This document shows positions 44,419 through 53,075 of a stretch of DNA of 64,000 nucleotides, piece by piece. A model generated the notes under the pieces. The model did not search any database and was not told the origin of the DNA. It saw only the letters and a program-made list of their open reading frames with translations. The translations under genes and the position numbers were made by a program. The DNA is taken from NCBI RefSeq assembly GCF_047249845.1, contig NZ_JBKTWO010000001.1, positions 1 to 64,000 on the forward strand, given 5' to 3'. Source of the DNA: Thomasclavelia sp047249845 (lineage in GTDB: Bacteria > Bacillota_I > Bacilli_A > Erysipelotrichales > Coprobacillaceae). Within the stretch, counting starts at the first letter, position 1. Each line of letters starts with the position of its first letter.

Positions 44419-44922
44419 ATGAAAAATAAAAAAATGGTTATAATGTTAGGGATTATTATTTGTATTTGTATAACTATTGTTTTTCTTGATAGAATTAATG
44501 GCTCTAATACCTTAAATATACCAGGAGTATCTAATAATCTAGAGGAAAGAGAAAATTGTAGGCATTGTATCCTTAATCGTTATAAAATTATTGGGAAAAT
44601 AGAAAATCTAAAATTAAAGAAAAAACATTCCATGAATGTAAAAGGTTTGGTTTGGGATGTAGAAGTGAATGAAGATAGTATATCAGATAGTGAATATGAT
44701 AAAGATACAATAGATGAGTGTCTTTCTAAATTATTTAGTGATGTTAAATATGAAGTGGAAATTGAAAACCAAGATATAATTGAATTTAATAATAATAATT
44801 TTATTCCTAAAAATAAAGGTGCAACTGCAGCTAAAATACGTATTATTGTTGATATGAAAGAAAGATATAAATGTGGGCCGCCACCATTTATTGAAGAGAT
44901 TATTAATATAACAGTTAATTAA
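44419..44922 (+). CDS. Unknown membrane-anchored protein, copy 1 of a tandem pair
   Basis: I do not recognise this 167-residue protein. One N-terminal hydrophobic helix (about 6-24, after MKNKKM) suggests membrane anchoring with the rest outside. The exposed part has the pattern ENCRHCI, KIIGKIENLKLKKKHSMNVK, WDVEVNEDS and CGPPPFIEEI, with cysteines that might pair. It shares most of its length with the next gene and its 5' leader. GGGAGG precedes the ATG and forms part of a small hairpin. It lies just after a CRISPR array in an accessory region; no defence or toxin motif is seen. Confidence 0.65.
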   Translation: MKNKKMVIMLGIIICICITIVFLDRINGSNTLNIPGVSNNLEERENCRHCILNRYKIIGKIENLKLKKKHSMNVKGLVWDVEVNEDSISDSEYDKDTIDECLSKLFSDVKYEVEIENQDIIEFNNNNFIPKNKGATAAKIRIIVDMKERYKCGPPPFIEEIINITVN

Positions 44923-45040
44923 AAGGAATCATAAAGACTCAAATTGATATAAATAGGTTGTTTTTATAATATTAAATAATTTTAAATATTTAAAAAGAAT
45001 CTCTTTATGATTATAAAAAATACAAAGGGAGGTGAAGAAA

Positions 45041-45517
45041 TTGAAAAATAAAAAATTGATTATAATATTAGGTGTTTTTATTTGTGTTGGTATATCTATG
45101 ATTTTTATTAATAAATTTGATGCATATAATGATTTAGAAGAAAAGGAAGATTGTAGACAATGTATTCTTCATGATTATACTATAATTGGAGAAATAGAGA
45201 ATTTAGAATTAAAGAAAAATCATCCTATGAATATAAAAGATTTAGTGTGGAATGTAGAAGCTAAAGAGGATAGTACATCAACTGGAGATTATGACGAAGA
45301 AACAATAAATGATTGTCTTTCCAAGTTATTTAATGATGTTAAGTATAAAGTAGAGATAGAAAATAAAAATATAGTTGAATTCAAGGATGATAATTTTATT
45401 CCTAAAGGTATAGGTACAACTACAGCTAAAATACGTATCGTTGTTAATATGGAGGAAAGATATTTGTGTGGACCACCACCAGCTATTGAAGCTGTTATTA
45501 ATATAGCAGTTAATTAA
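45041..45517 (+). CDS. Unknown membrane-anchored protein, copy 2 of a tandem pair
   Basis: This 158-residue paralogue of the preceding gene is of unknown function. An N-terminal hydrophobic helix (LIIILGVFICVGISMIFI) precedes the conserved EDCRQCI, TIIGEIENLELKKNHPMNIK, WNVEAKEDS, YDEETINDCLSKLFNDVKYK and CGPPPAIEAV segments. TTG 45041 is chosen as start: it is eight bases after GGGAGG and aligns with the ATG of copy 1. A GTG at 45032 overlaps the ribosome site. The shared leader shows that the duplication included the regulatory region. Confidence 0.65.
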   Translation: MKNKKLIIILGVFICVGISMIFINKFDAYNDLEEKEDCRQCILHDYTIIGEIENLELKKNHPMNIKDLVWNVEAKEDSTSTGDYDEETINDCLSKLFNDVKYKVEIENKNIVEFKDDNFIPKGIGTTTAKIRIVVNMEERYLCGPPPAIEAVINIAVN

Positions 45518-45665
45518 TAATTAAAAGAGTAATAGAGTCTTAAATAAATTATTTTCATGAAAAAAGCAGTACATAGTTTTGAAGTGAACCCATAAAGTTG
45601 GACACAGTAAGTATTAACATACTTGACTGATTAAGGAGAGTGTAAATAATTTTGTGTAAACTAAA

Positions 45666-45702
45666 CCTCCAATGGTAGAATTAAATTAACTACCAAAGGA
45701 GG
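45666..45702 (+). promoter_or_regulatory. Hairpin sequestering the transposase ribosome site
   Basis: CCTCC and GGTAG pair with CTACC and GGAGG across an internal loop, burying the GGAGG of the transposase start at 45712. Insertion sequences commonly use such stems to block translation from outside transcripts. Confidence 0.55.
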
Positions 45703-45711
45703 ATTTTTATT

Positions 45712-45889
45712 ATGGGTAAAAAAGATATAGTTAAATATAAAATTGATGAGTATAGTGTTACATCATCTACTGATATAACTAATGCATTAAAAGACTTATT
45801 AAGTAAAACATTACAAGATGTGTTGAACTCTAAATTTGATGAACATATGGGATATGACAAGTATGATCAAAAAACAGATAAAACTAATT
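45712..45889 (+). pseudogene. Truncated IS256-family transposase
   Basis: Only the N-terminal 59 or so residues are left (MGKKDIVKYKIDEYSVT ... LKDLLSKTLQDVLNSKF ... HMGYDKYDQKTDKTN). This is the usual start of an IS256-type transposase ending just before the YRNG motif. The frame then runs into foreign sequence derived from the inverted repeat. The catalytic DDE region is absent, so it is inactive. Confidence 0.7.
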
Positions 45890-45938
45890 TGAAGTGCACC
45901 TCCATAATTTGGATAAACAAATTATGGGGTGCACTTCA
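45890..45938. repeat. 49-bp imperfect inverted repeat (joined IS ends)
   Basis: A 22-base left arm and a 21-base right arm pair with a single base indel and a six-base loop. It has no coding capacity. Its ends TGAAGTGCACC resemble IS3-family termini. Confidence 0.6.
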
Positions 45939-45999
45939 TTATATGTATCAGCTTTTTTAGTTTTAAAGTTATTTTACTGGTAATAATAAAACTGGTGAT

Positions 46000-46863
46000 A
46001 TGATGTATGGCTGGTTGATTTTCGCAAGTTTTTTATGGGGGAGTAATGTATTAGTTATGAGATATATGCTAGAATATGTATCAACATATTATTTAGCGAC
46101 AATAAAGGTCTTTCTTTCAATATTAGCAATTTTATTTGTGATGAGATATAAGAAAGTAAAGTTTAAAAGAAGACGTGATTTCCTGGGATTGAAAGTAGCA
46201 ATATTTTCTATAACAATAAATTTTATTTTAACATTTGAAGGATTAAATTTAATTAGTGGTAGTTCTAATGCAATAATTAATTCATTAGCACCATTAATTA
46301 CAATCCTTTTAGCTTGGGTTTTATATAAAAATAAAGTAAGTAAAAATCAGTTAATTGCAATGAGCGTTGCTTGTATAGCTTTTTTGATTTCGATAAACTT
46401 TAAAGTTCAACAGCTTTCTTTAGGACATTTGATGTTAGTTGGGGGGATAATCTTTTATAGTTATGGTAATCTGCTGATTCAACATGATTGTAAAAAAGAA
46501 GATAATTTAACTTTTACATTAGAATATTTAAGTTATGGTTTTATTCAACTATTAATAATATCTATTTTATTTCCACAATCAAATAATTTTGGAGATATTT
46601 CAATTATGTTATGGATATTGTTTATTCTATTTTCAGGAATTGGATTTGCAATAATTCAGTTGATTTATTTTAGAGCTGTACATGAAATTGGAAGTGTTAA
46701 AACTAGTTTTTTATTAGGATTAAATCCTGTGTTTACATATATAGGCTCATTATTATTGCAAGAACCATTTGACTTTAGTAAGATGATGGCAATGGTTTTA
46801 ATGGTTGGAGCAATGTTTATTGCTAATAGAAATAATCTTTTAGATAAACAAAAAGATAGCTAA
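46000..46863 (+). CDS. EamA-type drug/metabolite transporter
   Basis: This 287-residue membrane protein of the DMT superfamily has about ten predicted transmembrane helices in two EamA halves. Marks are LWGSNVLVMRYM near the start, SSNAIINSLAPLITILLAWVLYKNKVSKNQLIAM in the first half, and VKTSFLLGLNPVFTYIGSLLLQEP in the second. It likely exports or imports a small metabolite, unknown here. Tandem ATGs at 46000 and 46003 are equivalent. It converges on the oxidoreductase gene, with only two bases between stops. Confidence 0.88.
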   Translation: MMYGWLIFASFLWGSNVLVMRYMLEYVSTYYLATIKVFLSILAILFVMRYKKVKFKRRRDFLGLKVAIFSITINFILTFEGLNLISGSSNAIINSLAPLITILLAWVLYKNKVSKNQLIAMSVACIAFLISINFKVQQLSLGHLMLVGGIIFYSYGNLLIQHDCKKEDNLTFTLEYLSYGFIQLLIISILFPQSNNFGDISIMLWILFILFSGIGFAIIQLIYFRAVHEIGSVKTSFLLGLNPVFTYIGSLLLQEPFDFSKMMAMVLMVGAMFIANRNNLLDKQKDS

Positions 46864-46865
46864 AA

Positions 46866-47729
46866 CTATCTTTGGTAATATTTAATTATTGCTTGAGTTC
46901 CTAAGTTACCGTCTCCATTAGATTGTATAGTTTCAAACATTTTCAAAACAGTATTTAAGATTTCAAGGTCAAGGTTGTTAGCATCATTTACATCCTTGGC
47001 TATTTTCATGTCTTTGATATAATGTTTGATATAAAATCCTGGTTCAAAATCATTAGATAACATTTTAGGACCATTATTGTTCATTTGCCATGATCCAGCA
47101 GCGCCACTAGAAATACATTGAAGCATTGTTTGAGGATCAAGGTTAACGCTTTTTGCATAAGTGATAGCTTCACATACTCCTGCTAATGCTCCAGCCAAAG
47201 CAATTTGGTTAGCCATTTTTGTATGTTGTCCATAACCTGATGAACCAACATAATTAATGTTAGTACCTAAAATTTCTAAAATAGGTTTTACCTGCTCATA
47301 GATTTCTCTATCGCCACCTGCCATGATTGAAAGAGTTCCATTAGCAGCTCCAATATCTCCGCCAGAAACCGGACAATCTAAACTAAATAAGTTTTTTATT
47401 TTAGCTTGCTCATAGATCTTATTTGCTAAAAGTGGGTTTGAAGTTGTAAAATCAATTAAAACTGTATTTGGTTGAGCACTATTAATGATTCCTTTTTCAC
47501 CAAAATAAACTTCTTCGACATCCTTAGGAAAACCTACCATGGTCATAATTATATCTTTATCTTTACAACATTGTTCAATATTATCACACCATTTGATTTT
47601 TTCATTTAAAAGATCTCTAATCTTATCTTTACTACGGGTATAAATAGAAATATCGTAATTGGCTTTACTTAGATTTAAAACCATTCCTCTACCCATTACC
47701 CCAACACCAATAAATCCAATTCTTTTCAT
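46866..47729 (-). CDS. 3-hydroxyisobutyrate-dehydrogenase-family NAD(P)-dependent oxidoreductase
   Basis: This 287-residue two-domain dehydrogenase has the Rossmann motif GFIGVGVMGRGMV at the N-terminus, the substrate motif DCPVSGGDIGAANGTL, and the catalytic lysine region GSSGYGQHTKMANQI. A C-terminal all-helical domain completes the fold. It belongs to the beta-hydroxyacid dehydrogenase family that acts on 3-hydroxyisobutyrate, tartronate semialdehyde and similar acids; the substrate here is not known. Its ATG is directly adjacent to the stop of the C26 hydrolase gene, so both are in one leftward operon. Confidence 0.88.
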   Translation of the reverse strand: MKRIGFIGVGVMGRGMVLNLSKANYDISIYTRSKDKIRDLLNEKIKWCDNIEQCCKDKDIIMTMVGFPKDVEEVYFGEKGIINSAQPNTVLIDFTTSNPLLANKIYEQAKIKNLFSLDCPVSGGDIGAANGTLSIMAGGDREIYEQVKPILEILGTNINYVGSSGYGQHTKMANQIALAGALAGVCEAITYAKSVNLDPQTMLQCISSGAAGSWQMNNNGPKMLSNDFEPGFYIKHYIKDMKIAKDVNDANNLDLEILNTVLKMFETIQSNGDGNLGTQAIIKYYQR

Positions 47730-48398
47730 TTATCTTTCCTCCAACAAATCTTTAAATAAATTTAAAAGCCTTTGTTGTATTTTATCATTATTTTTTTCTG
47801 GATGCCACTGTACAGCAATAATATTATTTTTTTCAATCCCCTCAATAACATTATCTTTAGTTTTAGCACTAATAATAAAATCATTAGCTAATTGATCGAT
47901 TGCTTGATGATGAAAAGAATTAGTCATAAATTCTGTTCCTAAATATTTTTTTAATAAAGAATTATTTGTGGTTTTTACTAGATGATGGTAACCAGTCATT
48001 TCTTTTTGCATGTGAAAATCTGATTCAAGATCTTGTATTAGTGTTCCTCCAAAAGCTATATTAATTGTTTGTATGCCTCGACAAATGCCTAGAATCGGTT
48101 TGTTTTGCTTGCTAAACATTTTGATTAAAGAAAATTCTAACTCTTCTAATTCAAATAGTTCTTTTTTAGTTTTAGGGTGTATTTTTTCTTGATAATAAAT
48201 TGGATCAACATCAAATCCCCCAGTAAGTAATAGACCATCACAATTATCAACAAGAAATTGTTGAGTATCTTTACTTACTGAGCCAATCGTGATTATATCC
48301 AGATGAGCTTTTTTGAACATTTCGAGATACTCATTATAAATATATAAAACCCGTCTGGTATTGTATGAACGAAGTGGTGCTAATATTTTTTTATTCAT
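47730..48398 (-). CDS. Class I glutamine-amidotransferase-like gamma-glutamyl hydrolase (peptidase C26)
   Basis: This 222-residue enzyme is of the PuuD/gamma-glutamyl-gamma-aminobutyrate hydrolase type. The nucleophile elbow is GICRGIQTINIAFGGTLIQDL (catalytic Cys), with His and Glu in QWHPEKN. LLTGGFDVDPIYYQE is the family's N-terminal motif. It likely releases glutamate from a gamma-glutamyl compound. It is the first gene of the operon with the dehydrogenase. GGAGG precedes the ATG. It is divergent from ezrA. Confidence 0.88.
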   Translation of the reverse strand: MNKKILAPLRSYNTRRVLYIYNEYLEMFKKAHLDIITIGSVSKDTQQFLVDNCDGLLLTGGFDVDPIYYQEKIHPKTKKELFELEELEFSLIKMFSKQNKPILGICRGIQTINIAFGGTLIQDLESDFHMQKEMTGYHHLVKTTNNSLLKKYLGTEFMTNSFHHQAIDQLANDFIISAKTKDNVIEGIEKNNIIAVQWHPEKNNDKIQQRLLNLFKDLLEER

Positions 48399-48542
48399 TA
48401 ATAAATTCCTCCTTATATCTATATATTAAGATAGATGAAAATAATGTAAAGTATTGTAAAAATTATTAGATTCTATTTAGACATGACTAGTATGTTGTGG
48501 TATACTACTATAGGTAAGCTGTATATAAAGAGGGATGTGCAA

Positions 48543-50282
48543 ATGAAATTTTTAGATAATATATTAGAAAAGTTTGGTAGTCAAAATGTTATTATTGCAT
48601 GTGTAAGTGTACTAATAGTTATTATATGTATAATTGTTTATCGTGTTGTTAAATTAAAAATGTACCGTAAAGAAATAGTAGAGCTTGAAAATCAAATGAA
48701 TGCGATAAAAACTTTGCCAATCCAATACCGTTTAGGAAGAGTAAAAGGAATTGGTAAAAACATGCCTGAAGTACTTGAAAAATATGAAATATATGAAGCT
48801 GAGTTTAATGAATTAAATGTATATCAAAATAATGATATTGCTCCATTGATCAATGAAATAGATGAACAACTTTTTTATCGGAAATTATCTGGGGTTCATA
48901 GTAAATTAGTGAAATTAAGAGATGAGATTAGTGACTATGAAAAAAGAGCCCAAGATTTATTAAAGAAGATTGAGGTTATTACAGAAATTGAAAATGTTCA
49001 GCGGGTAGCAATTATTAAGATTAAAGAAAAATATCGAGCTGCTAGTGATAATTTTGCTGCTGTACGATTTAAAATTGAGGATTTTGTTCCAGCAATTCCT
49101 GCTATTTTTAATGATATTGACAGTCGTTTCGTTTCATTAGAAGATATGATGAATAATCAACGTTTTGATGAAGCTGAAGCATTTGCTTCTAAAATTGAAA
49201 AGGATGTAGATTTATTAGCTGCTAATCTTCGGGATTTACCTACATATATTTCGATTGTTCGTAAATATATACCTAAACGTTTAGAAGAATTATATGAGAT
49301 TTTAGAAGTGATGAAAGAAAAAGATTTTTCAATTGAAAAATTAAATGCTTCAGTGCGTTATAATAAAATTTCTACTGATTTAGAAAATACGATTCAAGCA
49401 ATCAAAGACTTAATGTTAGAAAATGTAGGTGCTTCTATTGAAGTAATGACCGAAGATCTAAATACTTTAGGAGCTGATTTGGAAAAAGAGCAGACTGCTT
49501 ATAATCAATATGAAGAAGCGCGTAATAATTGTTATCGTCATATTGAACGCTTAGATGAAGGGTTAAAACGTACTGTTAGTTCTTTTGATGAATTGCAACA
49601 AAATTATTTACTTACTGATTATGATATTACAATCAATGATGATTATAAAAAATTTAAGTTAATTGTGGATGATTTATCAAAATTAACTACTATTATAGAA
49701 TCAAAGGATTTCTCATATAGTGTTTTAATTGAACAGTTTAGTGAATTAGTAACTCGCTGTCAACCGTTTGATGATGCTTTGACCAAGTATAATGAATTAG
49801 AAAATTCATTACGCCTTCAAGAAAAAAGGGCTTTAGATGAATTAGATAATATAAATATTGTTTTATTAGAAATAAAATCTGAGATAAAAAACAAACATTT
49901 ACCAATGATCAATGAATCGTATAAAGATTATATTGATGATTCATATCAAAAAGCAGATGAAATCTTAAAATTTATTCGTCGTCGGCCAATTGATTTAGAA
50001 AGATTATCAGTTCAAGTTGATGCAGCACGTGATGTGATATATAAATTGTATGATAATGTTCATAATTTAATTGTCACAGCAGAGATGGTAGAAGAAGCAA
50101 TTATTTATGGGAATCGTTTTCGTAGTTCTTTTTTAGAAGTTAATACGGAATTGACTAAAGCTGAATTATTGTTTAGAAATGGTGAATATACTAAAGCACT
50201 TTCTACTGCTGTTGATATTATTGAAAAAATAAATCCTGGTTCATATGAGATGTTGATTAATAAAAACACAAAGTCAGTGTAG
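48543..50282 (+). CDS. ezrA: Septation ring formation regulator EzrA
   Basis: This 579-residue membrane protein has one N-terminal transmembrane helix (about 12-36; VIIACVSVLIVIICIIVY) followed by a long series of spectrin-like helical repeats forming coiled coils. This is the EzrA plan, which restrains FtsZ ring assembly at the membrane. Length is close to B. subtilis EzrA (562). ATG 48543 is preferred because GAGGGATG lies upstream and the TM region follows directly; an in-frame ATG at 48483 would add 20 non-conserved residues. Its position before the cysteine desulfurase-thiI pair is conserved in Firmicutes. Confidence 0.88.
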   Translation: MKFLDNILEKFGSQNVIIACVSVLIVIICIIVYRVVKLKMYRKEIVELENQMNAIKTLPIQYRLGRVKGIGKNMPEVLEKYEIYEAEFNELNVYQNNDIAPLINEIDEQLFYRKLSGVHSKLVKLRDEISDYEKRAQDLLKKIEVITEIENVQRVAIIKIKEKYRAASDNFAAVRFKIEDFVPAIPAIFNDIDSRFVSLEDMMNNQRFDEAEAFASKIEKDVDLLAANLRDLPTYISIVRKYIPKRLEELYEILEVMKEKDFSIEKLNASVRYNKISTDLENTIQAIKDLMLENVGASIEVMTEDLNTLGADLEKEQTAYNQYEEARNNCYRHIERLDEGLKRTVSSFDELQQNYLLTDYDITINDDYKKFKLIVDDLSKLTTIIESKDFSYSVLIEQFSELVTRCQPFDDALTKYNELENSLRLQEKRALDELDNINIVLLEIKSEIKNKHLPMINESYKDYIDDSYQKADEILKFIRRRPIDLERLSVQVDAARDVIYKLYDNVHNLIVTAEMVEEAIIYGNRFRSSFLEVNTELTKAELLFRNGEYTKALSTAVDIIEKINPGSYEMLINKNTKSV

Positions 50283-50297
50283 GACTTTGTGTTTTAA
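50263..50297 (+). terminator. Terminator after ezrA
   Basis: AACACAAAGTC and GACTTTGTGTT pair around a short loop and are followed by T. The stem covers the ezrA stop. Confidence 0.75.
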
Positions 50298-50324
50298 TTG
50301 CATATAGTAAAATAGGGGGTTATT

Positions 50325-51461
50325 ATGATATATTTAGATTATGTAGCAACAACGCCGTTAAATTCAGAGGTTTTAACGACATACCGAAATTTATTAGAAA
50401 ATTATTTTTATAACGCTGATTCAGCATATGATAAAGGTATTGAAGTTAATCGCTTGATGGAGCATTCACGAAAATTATTAAGTGAAACATTTAAAGTTAA
50501 AGAAGATGAATTGGTTTTTACTAGTTGTGGTAGTGAAGCAAATAATTTAGCGATTAAAGGAACTGCCTTTCAATATCAAAATCGAGGTAAACATATCATT
50601 ACTACAGCAATTGAGCATTCCTCAGTTCATGAAAGTTGTAAAGAATTAGAAAAAGTATTTGGCTTTGAAGTTACTTATTTAAAAGTTGATCAAAGAGGTT
50701 GTATATCTTTACAAGAGCTGCAGGATAGTATTAGGGATGATACTATCTTAGTATCTATCATGTATGTAAATAATGAAATTGGTGTTGTTAATCCTATTGA
50801 AGATATTAAAAAGATTGTTAAAAAGCATGATAAGATAAAGTTACATTTTGATATGGTTCAAGCTTTGGGAAAATTGCCAATTGATTTAAATGATGTTGAT
50901 CTTGCATCTTTTTCAGCTCATAAAATTTATGGATTAAAGGGCAGTGGCTTATTATTTAAGCGACGCTCAACTACATTAGTACCTTTAATAAATGGAGGTC
51001 AACAAGAATTTGGGTTACGAGGAGGAACGTCAAATGCTTGTACTAATATTGTTTTTGCAAAAACTTTACGTTTGGCATTAGAAAATTTTGATGATAAAGT
51101 ACAGCATATAAAGAAGATAAATGAGTATACAAGGAATTGTTTAAAACAAATTCCAGGAATAGTAATCAATAGTGATGAGACTTGCTGTATTGCAACGATT
51201 TTAAATTTCTCGTGTCCCGGTTATAAACCAGAGGTTATTTTACATGATTTAGAAACTAAAGAAATTTATCTTTCAACGCGTAGTGCCTGCTCTTCTAAAA
51301 CAAGCAATATTTCACGAGTTATGGCACAATTGCATTTAGATGATGCGATTGCATCAAGTGCGCTTAGAATCAGCTTTGGCGAGCATACTAGTAAAGAGGA
51401 TATTGATCAGTTTTGTTACTATTTAGAAGAAAGTTTGGTAAAATTAAAAAAGCAGAGGTAG
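50325..51461 (+). CDS. Cysteine desulfurase (NifZ/IscS type)
   Basis: This 378-residue PLP enzyme removes sulfur from cysteine. It begins MIYLDYVATTPLN, has TSCGSEANNLAIKG for PLP phosphate, the His near TAIEHSSVHE, the Schiff-base lysine in SFSAHKIYGLKG, and the active cysteine loop STRSACSSK. The ezrA-nifZ-thiI order is that of Firmicutes tRNA 4-thiouridine synthesis, so ThiI is the likely sulfur acceptor. GGGGG precedes the ATG. It ends three bases before thiI. Confidence 0.93.
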   Translation: MIYLDYVATTPLNSEVLTTYRNLLENYFYNADSAYDKGIEVNRLMEHSRKLLSETFKVKEDELVFTSCGSEANNLAIKGTAFQYQNRGKHIITTAIEHSSVHESCKELEKVFGFEVTYLKVDQRGCISLQELQDSIRDDTILVSIMYVNNEIGVVNPIEDIKKIVKKHDKIKLHFDMVQALGKLPIDLNDVDLASFSAHKIYGLKGSGLLFKRRSTTLVPLINGGQQEFGLRGGTSNACTNIVFAKTLRLALENFDDKVQHIKKINEYTRNCLKQIPGIVINSDETCCIATILNFSCPGYKPEVILHDLETKEIYLSTRSACSSKTSNISRVMAQLHLDDAIASSALRISFGEHTSKEDIDQFCYYLEESLVKLKKQR

Positions 51462-51464
51462 AAA

Positions 51465-52661
51465 ATGGAAGCAAATTATATATTAGTTCGCTTTGGCGAG
51501 CTTACAACAAAGGGAAAAAATCGTAAATTATTTACAAATCGTCTTTTAAAAAACACAAAAGAAATTTTAAGTGATTTTAAACAATTAAATTATGATTTAC
51601 AACATGATCGGATGTATATTATTTTGAATGGTACTAATCATCAAGAAGTAAGTGATAAATTAAAAACAGTTTTTGGTATTTATTCTTTTTCGGTAGCTTA
51701 TAAGCTGGAAAAAGATCTTGAATTAGTCAAACAAGCAGTTTTGCAAATAATTGAAAGCAATGAAGGAAATACTTTTAAAATTAATACTAAGCGATCAGAT
51801 AAAAATTTTCCAGGTTCTTCTCAAGATATAAATCGAGAAATTGCAGGATATGTTTTTCATCACACAACAAAAAATTTAAAGGTTGATGTTCATAAACCTG
51901 CAATTTTAGCAACTGTTGAAATTCGATATGATGCAATTTATGTTATGGATAATATTATTAAAGGAGCTGGTGGTTATCCTGTTGGGGTTGGAGGAAAAGC
52001 TTTATTAATGATGTCAGGAGGAATTGATTCACCAGTAGCTGGTTATTTGACCTTAAAACGTGGTGTTGATCTTGAATGTATTCATTTTGCTGCACCACCA
52101 TATACCAATGAATTAGCACGTGAAAAAGTTTTTGATCTAGTTGATAAATTACGACATTATACGCATGGACAAATTAAGGTACACGTTATTAATTTTACTA
52201 AATTGCAATTGGCGGTTTATGATCATTGTGATGAAAGTTATGCGATGACAGTAATGCGACGAATGATGTATCGTATTAGTGAAAAAATAGCTAATAAAAA
52301 TAATTGTTTAGCTTTAGTTAATGGTGAAAGTATCGGTCAAGTTGCTTCACAAACTTTAAATAGTATGCAGGTAATTAATGAGGTTGTTAAAATTCCAGTA
52401 TTGAGACCAGTTTTATGTTTAGATAAGTTAGAAATTATTGATATTGCAAATAAAATTGATACTTATGAGATTTCAATTCGTCCTCATGAAGACTGTTGTA
52501 CAATTTTCACGCCTAAAGCACCTGCGACAAAACCTAAAAGTTATAAAGCTGAATCTTTTGAAAAAGAATTTGATTTTGAAAAATTGATTGAAGAATGTAT
52601 TGAAAATGATGAGGAAATTGTAGTAAATAATACTTATAAGCAAAATATTGAAATTTTTTAA
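51465..52661 (+). CDS. thiI: tRNA 4-thiouridine synthetase ThiI
   Basis: This 398-residue enzyme adds sulfur to U8 of tRNA. An N-terminal ferredoxin-like and THUMP region (about 1-165; KRSDKNFPGSSQDINREIAGYV) is followed by the PP-loop ATPase motif SGGIDSPVAGYL near 185, then NGESIGQVASQTL and RPHEDCCTIF. There is no C-terminal rhodanese domain, as in B. subtilis ThiI, so sulfur probably comes from the adjacent desulfurase. The ATG follows the upstream stop closely. Confidence 0.95.
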   Translation: MEANYILVRFGELTTKGKNRKLFTNRLLKNTKEILSDFKQLNYDLQHDRMYIILNGTNHQEVSDKLKTVFGIYSFSVAYKLEKDLELVKQAVLQIIESNEGNTFKINTKRSDKNFPGSSQDINREIAGYVFHHTTKNLKVDVHKPAILATVEIRYDAIYVMDNIIKGAGGYPVGVGGKALLMMSGGIDSPVAGYLTLKRGVDLECIHFAAPPYTNELAREKVFDLVDKLRHYTHGQIKVHVINFTKLQLAVYDHCDESYAMTVMRRMMYRISEKIANKNNCLALVNGESIGQVASQTLNSMQVINEVVKIPVLRPVLCLDKLEIIDIANKIDTYEISIRPHEDCCTIFTPKAPATKPKSYKAESFEKEFDFEKLIEECIENDEEIVVNNTYKQNIEIF

Positions 52662-52668
52662 AAAAAGA

Positions 52669-52698
52669 TGTATAAGTTTTTAACTTTGACACAAGATA
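52669..52698 (+). promoter_or_regulatory. Predicted sigma-G promoter of SASP gene 1
   Basis: TGTATA and CAAGATA are 17 bases apart. The arrangement is repeated before the second SASP gene and resembles forespore sigma-G sites (-35 GHATR, -10 CATNNTA). Confidence 0.5.
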
Positions 52699-52721
52699 TA
52701 TGTGTCAGGAGGTGAAACTAT

Positions 52722-52943
52722 ATGTCACAAAATAACTCTAGTAGAAACAAATTAGTTGTCCCTGGAGCTCAAAATGCAATTGACCAAATGAAATACGAAA
52801 TTGCAAACGAATTTGGCGTTAATTTAGGTCCTGATACAACTGCTCGTGAAAACGGTTCTGTCGGTGGCGAAATTACAAAAAGATTAGTTGAGATGGGACA
52901 AAAACAAATGACTTCATCAAGTCGTTATAATCAATCTAAATAG
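52722..52943 (+). CDS. Small acid-soluble spore protein, alpha/beta type (copy 1)
   Basis: This 73-residue protein coats and protects DNA in the dormant spore. Typical segments are LVVPGAQNAIDQMKYEIANEFGV and LGPDTTARENGSVGGEITKRLV; the spore protease GPR would cut after the EIANE glutamate. AGGAGGTGA precedes the ATG. A predicted sigma-G promoter and a GACACA/TGTGTC palindrome lie in the leader, and a terminator follows. The second copy 130 bases on is nearly identical. Confidence 0.93.
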   Translation: MSQNNSSRNKLVVPGAQNAIDQMKYEIANEFGVNLGPDTTARENGSVGGEITKRLVEMGQKQMTSSSRYNQSK

Positions 52944-52948
52944 ATGAT

Positions 52949-52975
52949 AAAACCCTAGAAAATCTAGGGTTTTAA
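52949..52975 (+). terminator. Terminator of SASP gene 1
   Basis: AACCCTAGA and TCTAGGGTT pair, followed by T. Confidence 0.8.
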
Positions 52976-53022
52976 TTATTAAGAGTGATTCAAAAAAATT
53001 TTTTAAATATTTTTTACTAAGA

Positions 53023-53052
53023 TGTATAATTTAAAATTTATAACACAAAATA
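53023..53052 (+). promoter_or_regulatory. Predicted sigma-G promoter of SASP gene 2
   Basis: TGTATA and CAAAATA are 17 bases apart, matching the copy-1 promoter although the spacer sequence has diverged. The constraint on the boxes supports function. Confidence 0.5.
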
Positions 53053-53075
53053 TATGTGTCAGGAGGTGAAACTAT

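Larger units (their letters stand above)
45576..45938 (+). mobile_element. Mosaic of insertion-sequence fragments
   Basis: At least two element types overlap here. The left edge, around TGAAGTGAACCCATAAAGTT, resembles an IS3-family end. Next comes the 5' part of an IS256-family transposase gene. This is cut at about 45889 by a 49-base inverted-repeat structure (TGAAGTGCACC ... GGTGCACTTCA, 45890-45938) that looks like two IS3-family ends joined. No complete element remains. Confidence 0.6.

Noticed and set aside
45890..45938. 49-bp inverted repeat as a transcription terminator
   Set aside because: There is no T-run after it, and its ends resemble IS3-family termini; it disrupts the transposase frame.
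42580..46000. A hidden cas operon or anti-phage system beside the CRISPR array
   Set aside because: No Cas-like motif, nuclease, toxin or reverse-transcriptase signature was found in any frame here; only two unknown membrane proteins and IS debris are present.
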